Shown here: positions 27,085-36,210 of the stretch, in pieces
Layout: each line of letters opens with the position of its first letter
How positions within the stretch are numbered: the stretch's first letter is position 1
NCBI GenBank assembly: GCA_947378785.1
Contig: CANCLK010000010.1
Coordinates: forward strand, 1-58,294
From: Comamonadaceae bacterium
Lineage (GTDB): Bacteria > Pseudomonadota > Gammaproteobacteria > Burkholderiales > Burkholderiaceae_C
Reading direction: 5' to 3'
DNA length: 58,294 bases
Position numbers and translations under genes: made by a program
The notes under the pieces: model-generated
Databases searched by the model: none
Told to the model about the DNA's origin: nothing
The model's input: the letters and a program-made list of their open reading frames with translations, nothing else

Positions 27085-27097
27085 TCGCGTTTGCATT
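27074..27097. promoter_or_regulatory. Fur-box-like site between the patatin and iron-binding-protein genes
   Basis: Read on the minus strand, the region is TGCAAACGCGAATGGTTCTC followed by AA. This resembles the beta/gammaproteobacterial Fur box (TGCAAATGNGAATNATTCTC). It lies 38 bases upstream of the iron-binding-protein start, so iron-dependent repression is likely; the divergent patatin gene may share it. Confidence 0.55.
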
Positions 27098-27134
27098 AAA
27101 CTAAATTCCATTGCAACCTTCACACGCCAAAACC

Positions 27135-28184
27135 ATGTCTAAAAAACAAATCCTTGCCGCCTTGATCTCTGCAGCCCTGCTGAGCGCTACGGCTAGCGCC
27201 ATAGCGCAAGAACAGCTGCTCAATCTGTATTCTGCCCGTCACTACCAAACAGATGAGGCGCTTTACGGAAATTTCACCAAGACCACGGGCATCAAGATCA
27301 ACCGCGTAGACGCTGACGACGCTGGGATTTTGGCCCGGTTGAAAGCCGAAGGCACTGCCTCACCCGCCGATGTGATCTTGCTGGTCGACGCCGCCCGGCT
27401 TGGCAAGGCCGACATGGACGGGCTCTTTCGCCCCATCAAATCCACCACATTGGAGGCTGCGATTCCAGCCCAACTGCGCGCCAAGTCCAGCGCCGAAGGG
27501 ACGACCTGGTTCGGTTTTTCCACCCGCGCACGCATCGTGGTCTACAACAAAATGCGCGTCAAAAAAACCGATGTCGACACCTATGAAGCGCTGGCCGACC
27601 CGAAAAACAAAGGCCTGTTGTGCACCCGATCTGGCTCGCACCCGTACAACCTGTCACTCTTCGGCGCAGTCACTGAGCACTTGGGTGACGTCAAAACCGA
27701 AGCTTGGCTCAAAGGTCTGGTCGCCAACATGGCGCGTACGCCCAAGGGCGGCGACACCGACCAGATCAAAGGTGTGGCCAGTGGCGAATGCGGCGTAGCC
27801 TTGACCAATACCTATTACTTGGCGCGCATGATGCGGTCGACGGATCCTGAAGACAAAGCCACCGTTGAGAAGATCGGCGTGGTTTTTCCCAACCAGCAAA
27901 CTTGGGGCACGCACGTGAACGTGGCTGGCGCGGCTGTGGCCAAAAGTGCCAAAAACCTAGCCAACGCAGTGAAATTCATGGAGTACCTCGCCAGCCCGGC
28001 CGCACAAAACTACTTTGCCGATGGCAACAACGAGTGGCCCGCTGTGGCCAGCGTGAAGGTCAACAACCCGGCGCTGCAAGCCATGACCGGCGGCAGTTTC
28101 AAGTCGGAAACCATCCCGATCAGCGCCGTCGCCAACAACCAGACCAAGGTGCAGCAGATGCTGGACCGAGTCGGCTACAAATAA
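27135..28184 (+). CDS. Ferric-iron ABC transporter periplasmic binding protein (FutA/FbpA type)
   Basis: This 349-residue protein starts MSKKQILAALISAALLSATA, a Sec signal peptide ending near SAIAQ. The mature part begins LLNLYSARHYQTDEALY, and the paired tyrosines Y227-Y228 (NTYYLAR) are the typical iron ligands. It captures Fe3+ in the periplasm for import. No permease or ATPase gene follows in the window, so it works as an orphan or with distant components. The ATG at 27135 gives the normal signal peptide; an upstream TTG at 27111 is rejected. A Fur-like site precedes it. Confidence 0.87.
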   Translation: MSKKQILAALISAALLSATASAIAQEQLLNLYSARHYQTDEALYGNFTKTTGIKINRVDADDAGILARLKAEGTASPADVILLVDAARLGKADMDGLFRPIKSTTLEAAIPAQLRAKSSAEGTTWFGFSTRARIVVYNKMRVKKTDVDTYEALADPKNKGLLCTRSGSHPYNLSLFGAVTEHLGDVKTEAWLKGLVANMARTPKGGDTDQIKGVASGECGVALTNTYYLARMMRSTDPEDKATVEKIGVVFPNQQTWGTHVNVAGAAVAKSAKNLANAVKFMEYLASPAAQNYFADGNNEWPAVASVKVNNPALQAMTGGSFKSETIPISAVANNQTKVQQMLDRVGYK

Positions 28185-28212
28185 GAAACTGGGCACAGCC
28201 GATGCGTGATAA

Positions 28213-28233
28213 TTGACCTTACGTTAACGTCAA
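28213..28233 (+). promoter_or_regulatory. MerR-type palindrome upstream of the SDR dehydrogenase gene
   Basis: The segment has the symmetric form TTGACnTTAnnnTAAnGTCAA, with sixteen of 21 positions palindromic, and lies 14 bases before the SDR start. The layout recalls operators of MerR-family regulators such as LiuR that control acyl-CoA catabolism genes. The assignment is an inference from pattern and from the downstream gene. Confidence 0.45.
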
Positions 28234-28247
28234 TCAAAGGATCACCC

Positions 28248-29006
<759 letters not shown>

Positions 29007-29011
29007 GCCCA

Positions 29012-30808
29012 TTGGCAACACCCGTGAGGTTTTCGGCCGTAGTGTGGCTGACGGTCCTGCTGACGGCTTGGGCCACAGCATCGACAGCACAAGACGAAAG
29101 TCAAACAGCACCCCTGCAACCCGAGGAGGCTTCGGGCTATGCCGAAAAATCTGGCTGGGCGGCCCGCCACTTTGCCGTGGCAGCAGCCCATCCGCTGGCC
29201 ACTGATGCGGGTTATCTGATCCTCAAAGCGGGCGGATCAGCAATCGACGCCGCAGTTGCCGTGCAAATGGTGTTGGGTCTGGTTGAGCCGCAGTCGAGCG
29301 GCATCGGTGGCGGCTCCTTCATGTTGCATCACGACGGTCACATCACAGAGGCGTTTGACGGCCGCGAGACAGCCCCGGCTGCGGCCAACGGGAACCTCTT
29401 TCTGAGCGCTAACGGCAAGCCAATGTCCTTTTTTGACGGCGTCGTGGGCGGCCGCGCCGTGGGTGTCCCCGGAACCGTACGCATGCTAGAAGACGCGCAT
29501 CGACTACACGGAAAACTACCGTGGGCTGCACTCTTCACCCCCGCCATTCAACTCGCCGAGCAAGGTTTCAAAGTGAGTCCGCGCCTGCACGCCCTGCTGG
29601 TCAACGACAGGTACCTGAAAAAAGACCCCATCGCCGCGGCGTATTTTTATGATGCGGCCGGCCAGCCCTGGCCCGTCGGTCATCTGTTGAAAAATCCCGA
29701 ACTGGCGAGCGTTTTCAAGCGCATCGCGGCAGAAGGATCGAGGGCGCTGATGACCGGCGACATCGCCCAAGCCATCGTCGACAAAGTCCGGCAGCACCCG
29801 ACCAACCCAGGGCAACTGGCGCTGGCAGACTTGGCAGGCTACCAAGCCATCCAACGTCAACCGCTGTGCCACGACTACCGTGCAGCCGCCCGCGATTACC
29901 GCATCTGCGGCATGCCGCCGCCGAGTTCGGGCGCGGTGACTGTGGGCCAGATGTTGGGCATGTTGAGCCACACGCCAGCCGCTGCCATGCCTTTGATCGA
30001 TGGCCTGCCAGACGCTCGCTGGCTGCACCTCTACACCGAGACCTCGCGCCTAGCGTTCGCCGATCGTGACCAATACATCGCCGACCCGGACTTTGTGCAA
30101 CCGCCCGCGGGCAGCTGGATGAGCCTGCTTGAGCCTCGCTATTTGGCTGAGCGGGCCAAGCTGGTCAGTCCGGTGCGCATGACAACGGCGACGGCCGGAA
30201 CACCGGGCACGGTCAAAACAAGTTACGCACCGATGCCCGAGCAGCCCGAACACGGCACCAGTCACATCAGCATCGTCGACGCCAACGGCAACGCATTAGC
30301 GATGACCAGCAGCATCGAAAACGCTTTTGGCTCGCGCCAGATGGTCAAAGGTTTTTTGCTCAACAACGAGCTCACAGACTTCAGCTTTGCACCGGCTGAT
30401 GCCCAAGGCCAACCGATTGCCAACCGTGTCGAGCCAGGCAAACGGCCGCGCTCATCGATGTCGCCCACGCTGGTGTTTGACTCAGCCACCGGTCAGTTAC
30501 TCATGAGCGGCGGCAGTCCGGGCGGGGCGCTCATCATTCATTACACCGCCAAGCTGCTGTATGGCACGCTCAACTGGGCGCAGGACGCGCAGCAAGCCAT
30601 CAACCTGCCCAACTTTGGCAGTCTCAACGGCATCACGCTGTTGGAAGACCACCGTTTTCCAGCGGCCACCCTTGAATCGCTGAAACGAACGGGCGCACAG
30701 GTCCGAGAAGTGCCGATGACCAGCGGCTTGCAAGCCATTCAGAAAACCCCTTCCGGCTGGTTTGGTGGGGCCGACCCGCGCCGCGAAGGTGTCGTGCGCG
30801 GCGACTGA
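29012..30808 (+). CDS. ggt: Gamma-glutamyltransferase
   Basis: A 598-residue periplasmic enzyme made as a proenzyme. The N-terminus is a signal peptide ending near TASTAQ. Gamma-glutamyl binding is shown by the AHPLATDAGYLILKAGGSA start and SGIGGGSFMLHHDG. The catalytic threonine T416 in EHGTSHISIVD becomes the first residue of the small subunit after self-cleavage. The oxyanion glycines SGGSPGG follow. It cleaves glutathione and other gamma-glutamyl compounds. The start is a TTG at 29012; an in-frame GTG at 29024 would also work. It lies five bases after the SDR gene. Confidence 0.93.
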   Translation: MATPVRFSAVVWLTVLLTAWATASTAQDESQTAPLQPEEASGYAEKSGWAARHFAVAAAHPLATDAGYLILKAGGSAIDAAVAVQMVLGLVEPQSSGIGGGSFMLHHDGHITEAFDGRETAPAAANGNLFLSANGKPMSFFDGVVGGRAVGVPGTVRMLEDAHRLHGKLPWAALFTPAIQLAEQGFKVSPRLHALLVNDRYLKKDPIAAAYFYDAAGQPWPVGHLLKNPELASVFKRIAAEGSRALMTGDIAQAIVDKVRQHPTNPGQLALADLAGYQAIQRQPLCHDYRAAARDYRICGMPPPSSGAVTVGQMLGMLSHTPAAAMPLIDGLPDARWLHLYTETSRLAFADRDQYIADPDFVQPPAGSWMSLLEPRYLAERAKLVSPVRMTTATAGTPGTVKTSYAPMPEQPEHGTSHISIVDANGNALAMTSSIENAFGSRQMVKGFLLNNELTDFSFAPADAQGQPIANRVEPGKRPRSSMSPTLVFDSATGQLLMSGGSPGGALIIHYTAKLLYGTLNWAQDAQQAINLPNFGSLNGITLLEDHRFPAATLESLKRTGAQVREVPMTSGLQAIQKTPSGWFGGADPRREGVVRGD

Positions 30809-30871
30809 CCCGCCACCAACCGACTGCAGACGCAAGGCTTGTGATTAAATCAGCCCTCGACTTTTTCACCC

Positions 30872-32842
30872 ATGGCCATCCCTCAATCATTCATCCAGGA
30901 ACTCCTGTCCCGCACTGATGTGGTGGACATCGTTGGGCGCTATGTTCAGCTGAAAAAGGGTGGCGCGAACTTCATGGGGCTGTGCCCCTTCCACGGCGAA
31001 AAGTCGCCCTCCTTCTCAGTCAGCCCGGCCAAACAGTTCTACCACTGCTTTGGTTGCGGTAAAAATGGCAACGCCATCAGCTTCCTGATGGAGCACGCCG
31101 GCATGACCTTTGTCGAAGCGGTCAAAGACTTGGCGCAGCAATACGGCCTGCAAGTTCCTGAAGACGACGTCAGCCCGCAAGACCGAGCACGGGCTGCACA
31201 GGTCCGCGAGCAGCAAGCGACGCTCACCAGCGTGCTTGAAAAAGCCGCAGTGGCCTACGCCAAACAATTGAAAATCTCACCACGCGCCGTTGATTACTTC
31301 AAGGGGCGGGGTTTGTCGGGCGAAATAGCCAAAGCCTTTGGCCTCGGCTACGCGCCCGAAGGCTGGCGCAGTTTGGCCAGTATTTTTGCCGACTACAACG
31401 ACCCGCTGTTGGTCGACAGTGGCCTCGTCATCACCGGTGAGCCGGGCGAAGAAAACCAGGCTGGTGAAGCCAAACGCTACGACCGTTTTCGCGATCGGGT
31501 GATGTTCCCGATCCGCAACGTCAAGGGCGAATGCATCGGCTTTGGCGGCCGCGTGTTGGGTGACGACAAACCCAAATACCTGAACTCGCCAGAGACCCCA
31601 GTGTTCAGCAAAGGCCGCGAGCTCTACGGCCTGTTTGAAGCCCGCACCGCCTTGCGCGAACATGGCTACGCTTTGGTGACCGAAGGCTATATGGATGTCG
31701 TGGCACTGGCCCAACTCGGCTTCGCCAACACTGTGGCCACGCTAGGCACAGCCTGCACCGCCGACCACATCCAAAAGTTGTTTCGCTTCACCGACGCCGT
31801 GGTCTTCAGCTTTGACGGCGACAGCGCTGGCAGGCGCGCAGCCCGCAAGGCGCTAGAGGCGGCACTGCCGTTTGCCAGTGATGTGCGCAACGTGAAGTTC
31901 CTGTTCTTGCCGGCCGAACACGACCCCGACAGCTACATCCGCGAGCACGGCCAAGAAGGCTTTGCCACGATGGTCAAACAGGCCGTGCCGCTCAGCCGTT
32001 TCATGATTGAGGCCGCCAGCGAAGCCTGCGACATGAGCACCGCCGAGGGGCGCGCTCACATGGCCAGCAATGCGTGCGCCCTGTGGAGCCTGCTGCCCGA
32101 CGGCGCGCTCAAGCGTCAGTTGCTGGCCGAGATCGCCGACCAAGTGCAAATTGACAGCCGTGAATTGCTGCAACTCTGGCAGCCTGCCGCCTCCTACAAA
32201 AGCGGCCAGCGCAAGCCAAACGCCACAGGAAAAATCTTCAAAGTTAGCGCTAAAAATACAACACCAAACGACAGCTACACCGATGGTTCAGCGGGTGATG
32301 ACGCCGACTACAACAACTCCGAGCCCGACTCTTACGGCAGCTCAAGCAGCCAGACATTCAAACCCTCCAATGGCCAGTTTTCTGGCAAAAAAGGCGGGGC
32401 ATCAGCCGCGCGCCCGCGCAGGCTGGCAGGCCGCATCTTGCCCGCCAGCCGGGAAGACCGTGTGCTGCGCGCCTTGCTGACCGAATCCCAAGCATGGGAC
32501 AAGCTCAGCCATGATGAGCATTCCTTGCTCTCTGGCTTGCCAGCACCGCACGGCCCGCTCTTTGTCTGGCTCGAAGGTCAGCTGCACGAGCATGGGCCGC
32601 AGCCTTGGGCCGCACTCCGCGAGGGTTTGCGCGAGCATCCGCATGAGAACTATGCGCTCAACCAACTGGCGCAAATTCCTGAAGGCATTGAGTCAGACTG
32701 GACTGAAGTGCGCAATATTCTCGACCAGTTGAGCCGACTGGCCCGCCAAATTGAAATGCAAGATTTAGCTCTGCGCGCCCATACCGACCCGCTTGCCTTG
32801 GCGCGCTACCGCGAACTGGCCGCGCTGCAAAAACCTAGCTGA
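30872..32842 (+). CDS. dnaG: DNA primase
   Basis: The 656-residue primase makes RNA primers at the replication fork. The N-terminal zinc finger is CPFHGEKSPSF plus HCFGCGKNG (C38, H41, C59, C62). The Toprim catalytic core has E271 in TEGYMDVVAL and D315/D317 in FDGDSAGRRA. A low-complexity, Ser/Asp/Asn-rich linker (about residues 460-510) precedes the C-terminal domain that binds DnaB. rpoD lies downstream on the same strand, as in the classical rpsU-dnaG-rpoD macromolecular synthesis operon, but a 341-base gap with its own signals separates the two. Confidence 0.97.
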   Translation: MAIPQSFIQELLSRTDVVDIVGRYVQLKKGGANFMGLCPFHGEKSPSFSVSPAKQFYHCFGCGKNGNAISFLMEHAGMTFVEAVKDLAQQYGLQVPEDDVSPQDRARAAQVREQQATLTSVLEKAAVAYAKQLKISPRAVDYFKGRGLSGEIAKAFGLGYAPEGWRSLASIFADYNDPLLVDSGLVITGEPGEENQAGEAKRYDRFRDRVMFPIRNVKGECIGFGGRVLGDDKPKYLNSPETPVFSKGRELYGLFEARTALREHGYALVTEGYMDVVALAQLGFANTVATLGTACTADHIQKLFRFTDAVVFSFDGDSAGRRAARKALEAALPFASDVRNVKFLFLPAEHDPDSYIREHGQEGFATMVKQAVPLSRFMIEAASEACDMSTAEGRAHMASNACALWSLLPDGALKRQLLAEIADQVQIDSRELLQLWQPAASYKSGQRKPNATGKIFKVSAKNTTPNDSYTDGSAGDDADYNNSEPDSYGSSSSQTFKPSNGQFSGKKGGASAARPRRLAGRILPASREDRVLRALLTESQAWDKLSHDEHSLLSGLPAPHGPLFVWLEGQLHEHGPQPWAALREGLREHPHENYALNQLAQIPEGIESDWTEVRNILDQLSRLARQIEMQDLALRAHTDPLALARYRELAALQKPS

Positions 32843-32867
32843 GAACGTAGTTTCAAGGGTCTTGAAA

Positions 32868-32897
32868 TTGCCTCAAAATTAAGCATATGGGTATAAT
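32868..32897 (+). promoter_or_regulatory. Sigma-70 promoter between dnaG and rpoD
   Basis: TTGCCT at 32868-32873 and TATAAT at 32892-32897 are separated by 18 bases, close to the sigma-70 optimum. Transcription should begin near 32904, upstream of the structured RNA and about 280 bases before the rpoD start. Confidence 0.7.
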
Positions 32898-32903
32898 CCA
32901 AAC

Positions 32904-33062
32904 TTAACGCTACGGCAAGCGCGACAGCAGCACCTCCGGCACCGGCTCCCCGCACAACGGGACCTCTTAGGTACAGAGCCATTTTCCCCGCAAGGACTGC
33001 ACCCCAAATGTTCGCCCAAACACCTTGCCATCATGCCCAGCCATCCGGTTTGGGCATTTTTT
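32904..33062 (+). ncRNA. Candidate structured RNA / leader upstream of rpoD, not recognised as a known family
   Basis: The transcript from the promoter at 32868-32897 can fold into one nested structure. A closing helix GGCAAG (32914-32919) pairs with CTTGCC (33024-33029). Inside are GCAG/CTGC (32927-32930 with 32997-33000), CCT/AGG and CGG/CCG. The tip is a tight three-way junction: P1 GGCTC (32944-32948) with GAGCC (32976-32980), P2 CCCG/CGGG (32949-32961) and P3 ACCT/AGGT (32962-32972). An intrinsic terminator follows four bases after the closing helix. It may be a free-standing small RNA of about 160 nt or an attenuator/riboswitch for rpoD. The helices were found by eye; no energy calculation or covariation is available. 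Confidence 0.5.
33033..33062 (+). terminator. Intrinsic terminator in the rpoD leader
   Basis: ATGCCCA (33033-33039) pairs with TGGGCAT (33051-33057) and is followed by six T residues. An alternative pairing of GCCCAAAC (33014-33021) with GTTTGGGC (33048-33055) uses part of the same strand, so the two hairpins exclude each other. Confidence 0.75.
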
Positions 33063-33183
33063 GCGCCCGCATGGATTCCTGCTCAGATTCAACACATCGC
33101 TAAACGATGAGCTGAACGCTATGCAGAGTCTGTCGTCAGGCGCTTTGTTGTGAAGAAGTTTTTTAAGACACCTGGAGCTCGCC

Positions 33184-35670
33184 ATGCCTGTTCAAAAGTC
33201 CAAGAAGCCCGTCAAGCCTGTCGCCAAAACGACTGCCAAAAAACCTGCTGTCAAACCAATGGCAAAAACTGCAGCCAAACCAGCAGTCAAAAAAACAGCG
33301 GCCAAGCCTGCAAGCAAAAGCAAACCATTGGTGAGTTCAGCCAAACCGGGCGCTCAGCGCACCGCAAAGGTTGAAATCTCCAAAAAGACCGTCATATCCA
33401 ACAAAGCGACTCATCGACCTGCCCCATCGGGCAAAGCGTCCGTCAAATCCGAAAAGATCCCGAAGAAAGAACCGCCCGTGCCCTCTAAGTCCAGTCCTAC
33501 CGCCAAGCCCATTGCTAAAAAAGAGGCGGCACTGAAGGCCGCACCTGCCGCCGTTATTGCAGAGTTGCCAGTCAAGAAAAAACCAGGCCGACCGCCTAAA
33601 AACCCAGCCGCCGCCGTTGAAGGCGTGACCACCGGTGCCAAGCGTGGCCGCAAGCCAAAGGCTGCCCTCAAAGGTAGCGGTGATGAAGACATGTCGGACA
33701 TTGAAGACGACTTGGTCGGTGAACCTGTGGTCGAGACGACAGAAAAGGTCAAGCCGCTGCGGATGAAAATCAGCAAGTCCAAAGAGCGCGCCTTGATGAA
33801 GGAGTTCGGTCTTGATGAAGCTGTGCTCTCTGAAGAAGACATGCTGAAGCGCCGCCAGCGTCTGAAAATCCTCATCAAACTAGGCAAGACGCGCGGCTAC
33901 CTGACGCACGGTGAAATTTCCGATCACCTTCCCGACAAGCTGGTCGACGCTGAAACGCTTGAGGTCGTGGTCAACATGCTCAGCGACATGGACGTTGCCG
34001 TGTTCGAGCAAGCGCCTGACGCGGAAACACTGCTGCTGAACAACACCGGCTCGACAGTCGCAACCGAAGAAGAGGCTGAAGAGCAAGCTGAAGCAGCGCT
34101 CTCTACCGTCGACAGCGAGTTTGGCCGCACCACCGACCCGGTCCGCATGTACATGCGCGAAATGGGCACGGTCGAGTTGCTAACCCGCGAAGGCGAGATC
34201 GAGATTGCCAAGCGCATTGAGGGCGGCCTCATGCGCATGATGGAAGCCATCTCAGAAAGCCCAGCCACGATTGCAGAGATCTTGCGTCTCGCCGAAGAAA
34301 TTCGCGAAGGCAAGATCGTCATCTCCACCGTGGTCGACGGTTTTTCGAATCCCAACGAAGCCGACGATTACGTGGCCGAGGAAGACTTCGACGAGTTCGA
34401 TGAAGAAGACGATGACGATGGCAAGGGCGGCTCCAAAGCGCTGACAAAAAAACTGGAAGAGTTGAAAAAAGAAGCCCTCAGCCGCTTTGACAAAATTGCC
34501 CAGCACTTTGAAAAAGTCCACAAGACCTATGACAAAGAGGGCTACGGCACACCCACTTACTTGAAGTCGCAAAAAGCCCTCAGCGATGAGCTGATGACGG
34601 TTCGCTTCACGGCCAAGTCGATTGAAAAACTGTGTGACCTGCTGCGTGCCCAAGTGCTCGACGTTCGGAAAAAAGAACGCGAACTGCGCCGCATCATTGT
34701 GGACAAGTGCGGCATGCCGCAAGAAACTTTCATCAAGGATTTCCCACCTAACTTGCTGAATCTGAAATGGGTTGAGAAGCAAGTTACATCGAACAAGTCT
34801 TGGTCCGTCGTGATGGCTCGGAACATTCCACCGATCCAAGAACTTCAAACCAAGTTGGCTGAATTGCAGTCGCGCGTGGTGGTGCCTTTGACACACCTCA
34901 AAGACATCAACAAGCGCATGAACGAAGGCGAGACCAACTCGCGTGATGCCAAGAAAGAAATGATCGAGGCCAACTTGCGCCTGGTCATCTCGATCGCCAA
35001 AAAATACACCAACCGCGGCCTGCAGTTCCTGGACTTGATCCAGGAAGGCAACATCGGCTTGATGAAAGCCGTCGACAAGTTTGAATACCGTCGCGGCTAC
35101 AAGTTTTCAACCTACGCCACTTGGTGGATTCGCCAGGCCATCACGCGTTCGATTGCCGATCAGGCACGCACCATCCGTATCCCGGTGCACATGATCGAGA
35201 CCATCAACAAGATGAACCGTCTGTCGCGCCAGCACTTGCAAGAGTTCGGCTTTGAGCCGGATGCCAGCGTTCTGGCCGAGAAGATGGAGATTCCTGAAGA
35301 GAAAATTCGCAAGATCATGAAGATCGCCAAAGAGCCGATCTCCATGGAAACGCCGATCGGTGACGACGACGATTCACATCTGGGCGACTTCATCGAAGAC
35401 AGCGCCAACACTGCACCCCTTGAGGCGGCCATGCAAGCCGGTCTTCGCGATGTCGTCAAAGACATACTCGACAGCCTGACACCACGCGAAGCCAAAGTGC
35501 TGCGCATGCGCTTCGGCATCGAAATGTCAACCGACCACACGCTGGAAGAAGTCGGCAAGCAATTCGACGTGACCCGCGAACGGATTCGTCAGATTGAAGC
35601 CAAGGCTTTGCGCAAGCTCAAGCACCCGAGCCGCAGCGACAAACTGCGCAGCTTCATCGACACGATGTAA
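33184..35670 (+). CDS. rpoD: Primary sigma factor RpoD (sigma-70) with a long lysine/alanine-rich N-terminal tail
   Basis: The 828-residue protein has all sigma-70 regions: 1.2 with [17 protein letters not shown], a non-conserved region with acid-rich [12 protein letters not shown], region 2 with [40 protein letters not shown] for -10 recognition, and region 4.2 [20 protein letters not shown] for -35 recognition. It directs RNA polymerase to housekeeping promoters. It is about 215 residues longer than E. coli RpoD, mostly because of a histone H1-like tail (residues 1-170) of K, A and P repeats containing the AT-hook-like KPGRPPKNP and [13 protein letters not shown] ribosome site precedes the ATG. 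Long tails of this kind occur in Burkholderiales. Confidence 0.97.
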   Translation: MPVQKSKKPVKPVAKTTAKKPAVKPMAKTAAKPAVKKTAAKPASKSKPLVSSAKPGAQRTAKVEISKKTVISNKATHRPAPSGKASVKSEKIPKKEPPVPSKSSPTAKPIAKKEAALKAAPAAVIAELPVKKKPGRPPKNPAAAVEGVTTGAKRGRKPKAALKGSGDEDMSDIEDDLVGEPVVETTEKVKPLRMKISKSKERALMKEFGLDEAVLSEEDMLKRRQRLKILIKLGKTRGYLTHGEISDHLPDKLVDAETLEVVVNMLSDMDVAVFEQAPDAETLLLNNTGSTVATEEEAEEQAEAALSTVDSEFGRTTDPVRMYMREMGTVELLTREGEIEIAKRIEGGLMRMMEAISESPATIAEILRLAEEIREGKIVISTVVDGFSNPNEADDYVAEEDFDEFDEEDDDDGKGGSKALTKKLEELKKEALSRFDKIAQHFEKVHKTYDKEGYGTPTYLKSQKALSDELMTVRFTAKSIEKLCDLLRAQVLDVRKKERELRRIIVDKCGMPQETFIKDFPPNLLNLKWVEKQVTSNKSWSVVMARNIPPIQELQTKLAELQSRVVVPLTHLKDINKRMNEGETNSRDAKKEMIEANLRLVISIAKKYTNRGLQFLDLIQEGNIGLMKAVDKFEYRRGYKFSTYATWWIRQAITRSIADQARTIRIPVHMIETINKMNRLSRQHLQEFGFEPDASVLAEKMEIPEEKIRKIMKIAKEPISMETPIGDDDDSHLGDFIEDSANTAPLEAAMQAGLRDVVKDILDSLTPREAKVLRMRFGIEMSTDHTLEEVGKQFDVTRERIRQIEAKALRKLKHPSRSDKLRSFIDTM

Positions 35671-35685
35671 CTGATCTCTGCCTCT

Positions 35686-35722
35686 AAAAGCCTGCTACTC
35701 AAAAAGTAGCAGGCTTTTTTTT
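35686..35722 (+). terminator. Intrinsic terminator of rpoD
   Basis: AAAAGCCTGCTACT and AGTAGCAGGCTTTT pair over 14 bases around CAAAA, followed by more T residues. It lies 15 bases after the rpoD stop and ends that unit before the exopolysaccharide locus. Confidence 0.92.
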
Positions 35723-35745
35723 GGACTGAATGACAACAGCTTGAC

Positions 35746-35769
35746 GATGCACAAGTGCACTTGAGCATC
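35746..35769 (+). promoter_or_regulatory. 24-bp palindrome upstream of the exopolysaccharide locus
   Basis: GATGC-A-CAAGTG and CACTTG-A-GCATC form an inverted repeat of 24 bases with one mismatch per arm. A -35-like TTGACG starts at 35741. It lies about 130 bases upstream of the first gene of the plus-strand exopolysaccharide half and may be the operator of that unit. The regulator is unknown. Confidence 0.45.
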
Positions 35770-35902
35770 AAAGTTCCCACGTTGGCCTGGGGCGTACGCT
35801 GACAGATTTCCGGCGAAGAAGTCAGACACTGGGAGTTCAGAGTGGAAGGCCGAATCACAACGCGCAGTTGGGGTTTGAACCATCATCACAAGAGGACTCC
35901 CC

Positions 35903-36208
35903 ATGCGTCGCGTACTGCTCATCTTGGTCATAGCTGGCAAGTTAACAGCCGTCACTGCCGCAGACTCTCCAGCTCATCCAGACCCCACACCAATTGCCAG
36001 CCATCCAAGAACGCAGAGCGTTGTTCAAGTCATCAGCTCACAAGCCGAGCAAATCAGGGCCGTTCAAGCAGCGGCATCTGCAAGCCCGGCGAAAACATTG
36101 ACTCAGACTGAAGGCGACAGCCATCTGACGCGCTACGGCACGCTGTTCGCCACCTTGATGGCGATAGGTGCGATTGCGTTTCGGCGAATTCGCGCCCGAG
36201 GGGCCTGA
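35903..36208 (+). CDS. Small secreted protein with C-terminal membrane anchor, first gene of the exopolysaccharide unit
   Basis: The 101-residue product has no recognised family. It has a signal peptide (MRRVLLILVIAGKLTAVTA), a Pro/Ser/Thr/Ala-rich middle, and one hydrophobic segment near residues 77-93 followed by RRIRARG. The order signal peptide, short tail, transmembrane segment, basic cluster resembles proteins processed by exosortases, but no PEP motif precedes the helix. A ribosome site AGAGGA lies before the ATG at 35903. Its stop is two bases before the flippase start, so it belongs to the same operon. Confidence 0.7.
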   Translation: MRRVLLILVIAGKLTAVTAADSPAHPDPTPIASHPRTQSVVQVISSQAEQIRAVQAAASASPAKTLTQTEGDSHLTRYGTLFATLMAIGAIAFRRIRARGA

Positions 36209-36210
36209 GC

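Noticed and set aside
33008..33103. 31-codon frame in the rpoD leader
   Set aside because: Only a modest ribosome site at long spacing and no family; kept as a possible leader peptide inside the RNA finding but not called as a gene.
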